Source: Acanthaster planci
Lineage: Eukaryota > Echinodermata > Asteroidea > Valvatida > Acanthasteridae
Reading direction: 5' to 3'
Length of the DNA stretch: 42,778 bases
Assembly: GCF_001949145.1 (NCBI RefSeq)
Contig: NW_019091630.1
Span: 162,252-205,029 of the forward strand
A program made the position numbers and the translations under genes. Positions 36,701 through 42,778 of the stretch are shown one piece after another; positions within the stretch are counted from its first letter, which is position 1, and each line of letters opens with the position of its first letter. The notes beneath the pieces are model-generated. The model ran no database searches. It worked only from the letters and a program-made list of their open reading frames with translations, and was not told the DNA's origin.

Positions 36701-37638
36701 ACTTTATCTGGTGGCGTAGGTAAACTGGCATCCCTGACAGACACATGGAGTATTTGGAGGGTGAAAATGGAACGCTCCGTGGATCATCGAGGGGGGATGG
36801 TATCACTCCATCACTCAAAGCATTCAATATTGGTATAATAGTTCACGCACCTGTCTTCTGGGTTTCTGCAGTTGCGAAGCCGTCGGCCTCGGTTCGTTCC
36901 AACCTGTCGTCCAGGTAGCGCCGGGGCGGAAGGGTGGGAAAGCCTGACGCTTTGCCATCACCCGCGGAGGCCCCTCTCCCGGCCTCACTGAGGTCGTGAT
37001 TGGACGAGCGCGGCGACATGTTGGGAGACGAGGTGGGGGAGACATTGGGGGAGGGCCGGCGTGGGGGCAGGGCAGGCACATTGCTGGCACCCAGCTTCTT
37101 GGGCGGCTCAGTCTTGGGCCCCTTCTGAGGTGCTGCGTAGACGGGCTCTGTTGGTGGCATCTGGGAATGTGAGACAATGCCAAGGTCAAACGAGCCAATT
37201 AGCTCCGACCAAAGGGTTCCGTCAAGGGGCACAAAATTACCAAGTGATCACACAATTTCCACAAAGAAAGCCCCCACTACTGTAGGCAAGCTTTTATGGT
37301 TGATCAATCTATCGCTCTGTACTTTCAAACAAAAGCACCCACTGCTTGTGGCCAACAGCCATTTGGGGGGGCTACCTGTCTTCACCTTACTGCCAACAAC
37401 TTGAAATTATGAGCAATGTATAAAGTATCGCATAAAATCTGCTTTTTACAAACAGCCTTTCAATGACAATTCTCACCTCCAAGCCATCGTCATCATCATC
37501 GTCAAACTCAGAATCGTGCTTCTCCTCGGCCCCGTTAGTCTTGTCCTTTGAACCCTGGTGCTGGTAGGGGTCAATGACAATGACCTCGGTGCCCTTGATC
37601 TCACATCGGCAAAACGGACACCCCTGACCATCGCTGTC
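24408..37638 (-). CDS. CBL: CBL-family E3 ubiquitin ligase, C-terminal half (partial)
   Basis: CBL proteins are RING E3 ligases that ubiquitylate activated tyrosine kinases and act as docking adaptors at the membrane and endosomes. Six minus-strand exons (37638-37477, 37160-36851, 35362-34757, 25904-25800, 25307-25240, 24719-24408) join in frame to 520 codons plus stop; entry and exit phases agree at every junction. In this partial protein: second half of the RING with its last zinc pair CPFC (7-10) and the CBL-type continuation [15 protein letters not shown]; acidic D6 run (46-51); proline-rich tail with PALPPR and PTLPPR, both of the PxxxPR type bound by CIN85/CD2AP SH3 domains; YxxP motifs in VYAAP, IYDHP and two [11 protein letters not shown] domain near residues 473-514. 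The length from this RING point matches vertebrate c-Cbl (about 500 residues). TKB domain, linker helix and first RING half are not in readable sequence here. Could be CBL or CBL-B type; invertebrates usually have one ancestral gene. Confidence 0.95.
24720..25799 (-). other. CBL introns either side of the second YDIP exon
   Basis: Introns 24720-25239 and 25308-25799 flank the 68-nt exon. They hold a 12-base G run (24895-24906), a T run near 25638-25650, and nothing coding. The open frames here are extensions of the exons. Confidence 0.7.
25240..25307 (-). CDS. CBL: CBL exon with second EDYDIPPL motif
   Basis: 68 nt, phase 1 in (CTGTTTCCAG/TTCGAG) and phase 0 out (CTGCAG/GTAAGC). It encodes [20 protein letters not shown]. 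The block [10 protein letters not shown] is nearly the same as [11 protein letters not shown] in the previous exon, pointing to an exon or motif duplication. Confidence 0.92.
25800..25904 (-). CDS. CBL: CBL exon with first EDYDIPPL motif
   Basis: 105 nt, phase 1 in and phase 1 out, with acceptor ACACCCCCAG and donor CCAG/GTCAGT. It encodes [18 protein letters not shown] and a Gln/Thr/Pro-rich remainder. YDIP is the YxxP form recognised by CRK-family SH2 domains and corresponds to the YDVPKPP site in vertebrate c-Cbl. The next exon repeats the motif. Confidence 0.9.
26501..26870 (+). repeat. 121-bp tandem repeat, three copies
   Basis: Copies start at 26501, 26622 and 26743. Each begins AACTCCAAACTG and contains AACAAAAAATACTTT, TATTTCCAC, then CCAAATCACATTT and a final GCTCAG. 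The third copy has a short insertion (AATGTAGTG). No coding function. Confidence 0.9.
27940..28145 (+). repeat. Degenerate short tandem repeat, about six copies
   Basis: A loose unit of about 30-40 bp recurs as GGCC, then T-rich GCACT/GCATT, then GGCCACT.TGTG. Clear members include GGCCTTTATGCACTTCTGG, GGCCTTCGTGTACAGCTGG and GGCCTTTAAGCATTCCTGG. It is old and diverged. Confidence 0.6.
31707..32021. other. Assembly gap (315 N)
   Basis: Unknown sequence directly abutting a minisatellite, which is probably what broke the assembly. The true length may differ from 315. Confidence 0.95.
32022..32438 (+). repeat. 25-bp minisatellite with two unit types
   Basis: Sixteen full units and a partial one. 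The first eight are identical: GCCATTCTGCATGGATCCTG then CGTGT. After a 24-bp variant at 32222 the array switches to units in which ATGGATCCTG is replaced by GTGGGCCCCG or GTGGGCCCCA. The order ATCC, CCCA, CCCG occurs twice (32271-32345 and 32346-32420), a 75-bp higher-order repeat. Because 25 is not a multiple of 3 and the unit has no stop, long frames appear on both strands, but they are not genes. Confidence 0.95.
34757..35362 (-). CDS. CBL: CBL exon: low-complexity proline/serine tail
   Basis: 606 nt, phase 1 in and phase 1 out. The acceptor AACTCACAG is clear. The donor TTAG/GTACAC is weaker but is the one whose phase fits the next exon. It encodes [12 protein letters not shown] (YxxP), [20 protein letters not shown], a Phe/Asp-rich [18 protein letters not shown], and then [15 protein letters not shown] and [17 protein letters not shown] and YENV have the Y-x-N form preferred by the GRB2 SH2 domain. 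Sequence conservation with vertebrate CBL is low here, as is usual for this part. Confidence 0.9.
35363..36850 (-). other. CBL intron with dispersed repeat
   Basis: An intron of 1488 bp between the two proline-rich exons. Its centre is copy 2 of the dispersed repeat. The rest shows nothing coding. Confidence 0.8.
35690..36256 (+). repeat. Dispersed repeat, copy 2
   Basis: Matches 2163-3006 in the same orientation but lacks the 306-bp middle part: GGGGGACGTCT joins directly to ACTGACCACATTTCCCTGGA. It lies inside a CBL intron, opposite in sense to the gene. Confidence 0.8.
36851..37160 (-). CDS. CBL: CBL exon: proline-rich, SH3 ligands
   Basis: 310 nt, enters in phase 0 (CATTCCCAG/ATGCCACC) and leaves in phase 1 (ACAG/GTGCGT). 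It encodes [10 protein letters not shown] with a YxxP site, then [16 protein letters not shown] and [17 protein letters not shown]. The two LPPRR blocks are predicted class II-like / PxxxPR ligands for SH3 domains. Serine-proline repeats between them ([10 protein letters not shown]) are likely phosphosites. The exon is far richer in G and C than its introns. Confidence 0.93.
37161..37476 (-). other. CBL intron (316 bp)
   Basis: A short intron between the RING exon and the first proline-rich exon, bounded by GTGAGA and TTCCCAG. Nothing else is seen. Confidence 0.85.
37477..37638 (-). CDS. CBL: CBL exon: RING second half and acidic stretch
   Basis: 162 nt, phase 0 at both ends. The acceptor is TTCCTTACAG (minus, ending 37639) and the donor GAG/GTGAGA. 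It encodes [18 protein letters not shown], the end of the RING with the final two zinc cysteines, then a linker and the acidic [11 protein letters not shown]. Vertebrate CBL genes break at the same point, just before ESEGQGCPFC, which supports the acceptor. Confidence 0.95.
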
Positions 37639-37795
37639 CTGTAAGGAAAAGAAACAATGGCGAGTGGTCAATAAGACGAGCAAAAAAAGCCAAAGATGTA
37701 CAAGACAGATCAAATGTTACACGTTACCATGGTTACAAGCAAACACATCAGAAAAACTGCAACATGCATTTTTTTGTTTTGAGAAGCAGGTCTGT

Positions 37796-38016
37796 CTTCA
37801 TTCACTTGAAAGTTTGGTTGTTTCCATTCTGTTAAAAACCTGGTTTTGCCCATTAAGTTGAAAATTTGGTTGTACCTGCTGAACTAAAAATTTGGTTGCA
37901 CCCACCTTGAAGTTTGGATTTACACGTACATTTTACTGTACACTGTACATGTTTGTACATGTACATGTTCAGTTGAAAATCTGGATGTGCACATTCAGTT
38001 GAACATTTGGACATGG
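37796..38016. repeat. Degenerate short tandem repeat
   Basis: The phrase TTGAA(A)ATTTGG followed by TTG/TGT and C-rich words recurs about seven times at 25-35 bp spacing, for example TTGAAAGTTTGG, TTGAAAATTTGG, TTGAAGTTTGG, TTGAAAATCTGG and TTGAACATTTGG. It is interrupted by a TACATG cluster at 37944-37970. Confidence 0.6.
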
Positions 38017-38390
38017 CCTGATATCCAAGATGGCGAGTGGCAAAAGATTGCTTGAGATGTGAGCACGAGTAAAGCACACACCTCCACAGACAAAACTGTG
38101 CGGCAAAATGGAAGTTCTGAATTTGCTTTATTTAATAGAGCACACATCTCCACACTCCTTTTAGTTTCATTTTATACCGAACATGTAAATGTACATGAAT
38201 GCCCTTTCATAATGTTCAAGATACATGCAATTTACTTCTTTTAATTGGCTTATCTCAAAGAATGACTTTCAACTGTTCAATGAACACTCTAATACTTGAG
38301 TACTACAGAGATGCGTCACTGGTCAGCAACTTCATGTACATTACAACAAGGAAAACCATTTATTATCCTATAATAGCTTAAATACTGTAG

Positions 38391-38753
38391 GTCTCCGCGA
38401 TCACTGGCAAAACTGGCCAGTAGCAAGAACTGCCCTTACTGGGCTGGACAGCTCAGTTGGAGGAGCAATGGAACTGTGTTCCAGATGTCACTGGTTCTAA
38501 TCTCACTCGAGTCTCAGCGATCACTGGCAAAACTGGCCAGTGGCAAGAAATGCCCTTACTGGGCTGGACAGCTCAGTTGGAGGAGCAATGGAACTGTGTT
38601 CCAGATGTCACTGGTTCTAATCTCACTCGAGTCTCAGCGATCACTGGCAAAACTGGCCAGTGGCAAGAAATGCCCTTACTGGGCTGGACAGCTCAGTTGG
38701 AGGAGCAATGGAACTGTGTTCCGGAGGTCACTGGTTCAAATCCCACTCCAGTC
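38391..38753 (+). repeat. 120-bp tandem trimer, SINE-like
   Basis: Three units of exactly 120 bp (38391, 38511, 38631). Each has a leader of about 50 bp (GATCACTGGCAAAACTGGCC...) and a tRNA-like half. The first two units differ by a few bases in the leader; the third differs mainly at its 3' end. Open frames through it (108 and 100 codons) arise because 120 is a multiple of 3 and are not supported as genes. Confidence 0.9.
38682..38753 (+). repeat. tRNA-like unit (SINE head)
   Basis: In the third unit, GGCTGGA (38682-38688) can pair at all seven positions with TCCAGTC (38747-38753, one G-T), like an acceptor stem. GCTC...GAGC forms a 4-bp D stem around AGTTGGAG. The A-box-like word AGCTCAGTTGGAGGAGC and a perfect B box GGTTCAAATCC are present. 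The anticodon and T stems are poor, so it is not a functional tRNA. It is most likely a tRNA-derived SINE promoter. Confidence 0.6.
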
Positions 38754-40510
38754 AATTTCTTTGGACATCTTCATATAAATTAATACATGTACATAAGCAT
38801 CTATTACACATGTAGTTTCCTATTGTGTGTTTGATATCCATGCACTGGTATATCATGACAAACAATGATTTCAGGCTGTCATATCCTTTCTTTTGTAAAG
38901 TGCCAACAACCCCCCCAAAAGGTAACCTCACCAGTCTGAACTGTACATTTACAAAAATTCCAAACTTCTTTACACCCCCCCTTAAAAAAATGGCTCCTCG
39001 AAACATTTTGGTCCTCTCTGGCAAATAAAATTAGTTCTGGTTCTCCATTAAAAATGCTTTTCAGTTCCCACAAATTTCGTTTGGAACCGTGGATGTCCAT
39101 ATTTTGAACTGGTTTTATCTGGGGAGGGGGAGCAACTTTGCCGGAGAAAAAATGGAGAGTTTAGAGGGAGTTTTTCGGCAGTCGGAGATACCAGAAATCA
39201 CAGACCGTCCACACAATAGCAATTTCCATGCAGGGTTAGAATTTTAATGCGAAAGGAAAAGTGAGCAGACGAGGAAATGCGTACACGCAGCAAAACCACA
39301 TACAACCTACATGTACCGGTACACTACAAGAACGTGTTGAACAACTTTCGCTTACGCTGTATGTTTGTAAAGTGACTTATATCATCATGCCCTGACAGAT
39401 AACGTACCCTAAACAACCTGTATGAAAGACACCTTAAATGGATTTAGGCATGAGTAATGCCTACAGATGCATTTCTGTTGTAAATACAAATGTGCATGTA
39501 TGTCCATGTTACTAGAAAGATATGACATGTCATTTCATTTTTGCTAGCTACCGGTATGAGGTTTGTTATTACATGTACAACCTCACCTCAATAACGGTGA
39601 CATTTTTTTCCTCTCATTTGAAACTACCTGTCACAGCACAAGGGTAGTAAACTATCATTTGTTCCAACTGCATCACCTTTATTCTGACAGATACATGTAT
39701 TTATCAAATTTGACAGGGATTGCCTCACTTTCAATTCAAGATGGCGGTCTTGTAAACAAAGCCAACGGCCACATATTGTGCAGCAACCAATAGCATCCAA
39801 GAAGACAGAAGATGCCTGTGCATAGCACCTGGTGGTCTACGACAAAAGCATCTTTAATAAGCACACCCAACGCTAGTCTTTCCCTCAAGTCTGTTCTTTT
39901 TTAAAGCACTTGTGAAAAATGATCAAGAACGAAATGGACACTATCCCTGAAGGCCTGATGATGACTGTAACCGTTCACAGCATGCTAGGAAGTCTTTCAT
40001 TTTCCCAAAATCTCAATGACTAACTTGTAGCTTGAACTCAGACAAGAGGTCTGCTATGGACTGGTCTTTCCACAAAATCACTCTCCAGGTTCCGACCTCC
40101 ATGGGGCATGCCTTCAACCTCCTCCCCCCATTTCCTGAAAGGTACATTGTACATATAGATCTGCCCCTACCTTACTTTCACAAAGAATTCGTACTGTACA
40201 TCACACAGTACATGTGCATCAACGCACAAAGACAATATCTCAAACTCAACAACCGTTTCATGCAACAGAATAGCTTTGAGGGGGTGGTTTCATTTTGTGC
40301 AGACATGCAACAGACGCACAATTTTTTTGGGGGGGGTTGTTTTCTTTAAGTGACCCCTTACACAGCAATTAACCACAAACACAAAACTACACGTAAATGT
40401 ATGTTACTTCATGGCACTGAATGTTAACATAAAATTCAAACCAAAATATGGACCAAGGTACAAGTACATTTGTAGATGAACATAACACAAAGAAAGTTTG
40501 GAGTACATAC

Positions 40511-40531
40511 CTTGTTAGCGTTCATTCTCAA
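40511..40531 (-). CDS. Candidate 21-nt CBL microexon
   Basis: On the minus strand a strong acceptor (about 110 bases of almost pure pyrimidine, then TTATTGCAG) is followed by 21 bases and a strong donor (GTATGT). In the phase-0 frame required by the next CBL exon the 21 bases read LRMNANK; the other two frames contain stops. If used, it would add seven residues to the RING between the first half and [10 protein letters not shown]. No such insertion is known to me in CBL proteins, so this is a prediction only. Confidence 0.35.
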
Positions 40532-41870
40532 CTGCAATAATGGAAGTTGGGAGAAAATTAAAGAGTTTCAGAAGAGGAGGGGGCAGGGAAAGTGAAACGG
40601 GGTGAGAAAAGAGCAGAAATGAGAAGAGAATGAGGGAAAAGAAATAAAATAAAAGCATGAATCTGGCTTTTCTTGGACGCCGAAACTGATCATTATCAAA
40701 AGAACGGAACACAAACTTTTTGCCGCATTACATGTATGTCCAACAAAACAAAATTCTAACTGACCAATCAGGTGACATAGATTCGAAGCTAAAACTGTAG
40801 TGACACCACGCTTACATGTAAATAAAATGCCTCGTTTATGCGCGGGTGAAGAGCCTCATTGCTAACGGGCTGTTGCAACTTGCCAAAGTTTCACAAGAAG
40901 TACGATATGTGCATATGTGGTGTCACTGAATCACATGCATCTCTCACCTCCAACGGATTCACGCTGAATAAAACGCTTTATTAATGTCTTTTTAAAAGAT
41001 AAAAAAAATTTTCAATCCGGATCCACAAGAACCAAACAGGCCCAAATACACGATATAACTCTCTTCAGGTAGAAATGGTCTCATTTGAGGTAATAGCCTA
41101 CCACACATGAAATATCTGACGCCAACTTTTTCTGTAAACTAAGCAAACATCATGTGCCACAAATGAAACTAAAAACCAAAAACAAAATAAATGATTTGCA
41201 TGGCCAGAGATAAACTTCAGTTTGTCTTTGTTTCGCTTATCAAGCAACCGGAAACAAAATTGGAAAGACTGATTTCCTCTTACAGTTTCTAAAAAGTCTA
41301 CCACACTCCGATAAACGTTGAAATGAAGGAACCGATAGTTCAATACCAGCACCTTCTCCCTGGTGCCAAAGGACAAACCCACCAAACCAACTTGACCTGA
41401 TGCATTTCTAAGGTGTCCTCCAGTCTACTCATCATCCTGAAGAGACAAAATGCCGACGGCGAGAGGGAGAGGGAGTTTGGAAGGAGGAATTTTCAGCTTG
41501 TGTAGACTTTTTAGAAACTGTGTGTGAAGAAACAACGATTGAGCTACTTTTTTTTTTTTTTTTTGCGCACTCTGTCAGGAGGGAGGTCTGATGTTTGGTT
41601 CGGTTATGAAAATGATGAAATGCAGTGTAAGTGAGTGACCCTTGAGGACATGACATATTCTCGAGTTGTGCGACACATTAAAAAAAAACAAAATTGCTTG
41701 CATTAATACAGGCAGCAGTTTGAGGCTTGGGTTAAGACTCTCCGGGCTGCCAAGATTAATTAGTCTGTTTCTTGATTGCCACTAATCATATTTGTAAACT
41801 GTAAGTACAATCTTTTTCGGTATGTCCTCTTTCGTACACCAGGAAATCTAAATTTCTGTCTCATATGACT

Positions 41871-41913
41871 AAGCATAAAGTGGTTTAATGGACTTTGTCA
41901 GAAATGGCTTTGC
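41871..41913 (-). repeat. Unfilled paralogue of the TTAA element site
   Basis: Read on the minus strand, GCAAAGCCATTTCTGACA, then GTCCATTAAACCACTT, matches the two flanks of the element at 42710-42760 joined at a single TTAA. About 5 of 43 positions differ. It forms an inverted repeat with 42681-42778 across the gap. Confidence 0.8.
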
Positions 41914-42201
41914 ACCAGATTCATAACAGGTTTGCAGTGTGAAGCAAAGTACAGTACACTATCCAAATCATTAATTCAAAGGCAACCACAGTTAGGGGCT
42001 TTATTCTAGCCCCAGCCTTACCCCAGTGTCCTTCAACATGGCCCCCCTTTTCTTTCAACGCAGACTTCTGCCCTTGTTCTTATCTGCTTTAAATAGGTAT
42101 CATGCATTTTGGAGATATTCAAACAAACATTATGTCATTTTGACAAAACAACCATTTTCTGGGCGGAATGAATTCAACACCAAATAGCTATTTGGTACAA
42201 A

Positions 42202-42680
42202 NNNNNNNNNNNNNNNNNNNNNNNNNNNNNNNNNNNNNNNNNNNNNNNNNNNNNNNNNNNNNNNNNNNNNNNNNNNNNNNNNNNNNNNNNNNNNNNNNNN
42301 NNNNNNNNNNNNNNNNNNNNNNNNNNNNNNNNNNNNNNNNNNNNNNNNNNNNNNNNNNNNNNNNNNNNNNNNNNNNNNNNNNNNNNNNNNNNNNNNNNNN
42401 NNNNNNNNNNNNNNNNNNNNNNNNNNNNNNNNNNNNNNNNNNNNNNNNNNNNNNNNNNNNNNNNNNNNNNNNNNNNNNNNNNNNNNNNNNNNNNNNNNNN
42501 NNNNNNNNNNNNNNNNNNNNNNNNNNNNNNNNNNNNNNNNNNNNNNNNNNNNNNNNNNNNNNNNNNNNNNNNNNNNNNNNNNNNNNNNNNNNNNNNNNNN
42601 NNNNNNNNNNNNNNNNNNNNNNNNNNNNNNNNNNNNNNNNNNNNNNNNNNNNNNNNNNNNNNNNNNNNNNNNNNNNNNNN
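42202..42680. other. Assembly gap (479 N)
   Basis: Unknown sequence, flanked by arms of an inverted repeat (41871-41913 and 42681-42778). A missing CBL exon could lie within it. Confidence 0.95.
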
Positions 42681-42709
42681 GCAAAGCCATTTCTGACATG
42701 GTCCATTAA

Positions 42710-42760
42710 CCCTAACCTTCCTCAATCCTTCACCTGTTGGAGGACTGAGGACTGTTAGGG
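42710..42760. mobile_element. 51-bp TTAA hairpin element (mini-MITE)
   Basis: Flanked by TTAA at 42706-42709 and 42761-42764. It starts CCCTAACCTTCCTCAATCC and ends GAGGACTGAGGACTGTTAGGG-like; the ends pair perfectly over 7 bp (CCCTAAC/GTTAGGG) and imperfectly over about 22 bp, leaving almost no loop. The termini match those of the 404-bp MITE at 7439-7842 (CCCTAACCCTCCTCAATCCT), so it looks like an internal-deletion derivative. The unfilled site at 41871-41913 shows that exactly the element plus one TTAA was gained. Confidence 0.8.
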
Positions 42761-42778
42761 TTAAACCACTTCGTGCTC

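Larger units (their letters stand above)
37639..42778 (-). other. Upstream CBL intron and window end
   Basis: This stretch is 5' of the RING exon. I searched the minus strand for the first RING half (CKIC...CGH..C..C) and for TKB-domain blocks and found none. It should therefore be one long intron reaching into the gap or past the window edge. It contains repeats, a candidate microexon and a small transposon, listed separately. Confidence 0.6.

Noticed and set aside
38682-38753. Functional tRNA gene
   Set aside because: Anticodon and T stems do not pair properly; only the acceptor, D stem and boxes remain, so it is a tRNA-derived repeat.
38457-38783. 108- and 100-codon frames over the 120-bp trimer
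   Set aside because: A repeat of length divisible by three without stops produces them; no start context or homology.
42130-42758. Long frames across the second gap
   Set aside because: Made of unknown bases; no evidence of coding sequence.

Overview
The window is nuclear DNA from an animal, almost certainly an invertebrate. Its genes have GT-AG introns, are compact and GC-rich, and sit in AT-rich non-coding DNA full of transposon remnants, small tandem repeats and scattered TACATGTAC-type motifs. Motif density and gene structure suggest a marine deuterostome (echinoderm, hemichordate or cephalochordate). That placement is an inference from general appearance, not a proof. Two assembly gaps (runs of N) are present.

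Two genes are certain. (1) AAR2, the U5 snRNP assembly factor, lies on the + strand at 17086-18231, with its whole 381-residue coding sequence in one exon and a likely 5'UTR splice acceptor just upstream. (2) The 3' half of a CBL-family E3 ubiquitin ligase lies on the - strand from 37638 down to 24408. I assembled six coding exons whose splice phases fit exactly: the second half of the RING finger and acidic stretch, a proline-rich tail with SH3-ligand and YxxP motifs, and a C-terminal UBA domain. Together they give 520 codons plus stop. The 5' half (TKB domain, linker, first half of the RING) is not visible and should lie beyond the right edge or partly in the 42202-42680 gap. The two genes converge, with about 6.2 kb between their stop codons. 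They act in unrelated processes (pre-mRNA splicing; ubiquitylation of activated tyrosine kinases).

Layout: 1-1000, possible degraded or unrecognised coding pieces (- strand); 2163-3006, a dispersed repeat whose second copy is at 35690-36256; 7439-8300, two ~400 bp MITEs with TTAA ends in opposite orientation; 8793-8945, a two-copy hairpin repeat; about 9440-11455, a dead CR1/L2-like LINE; 13303-13660, a non-autonomous element with long inverted repeats; 15.6-17.1 kb, upstream region of AAR2; 17086-18231, AAR2; 18.2-24.4 kb, the interval between the genes, with a 41-bp tandem array; 24408-37638, CBL exons and introns, including an 8.85 kb intron with a 25-bp minisatellite beside a gap; 37639-42778, upstream CBL intron with a trimeric tRNA-like repeat, a candidate 21-nt microexon, and a 51-bp TTAA hairpin element whose unfilled paralogous site lies 0.8 kb away in inverted orientation.

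The most useful leads are the candidate frame-neutral CBL microexon (40511-40531), the duplicated EDYDIPPL exons and multiple YxxP motifs in the CBL tail, and the TTAA hairpin element with its empty-site partner. I saw no convincing new multi-gene system.
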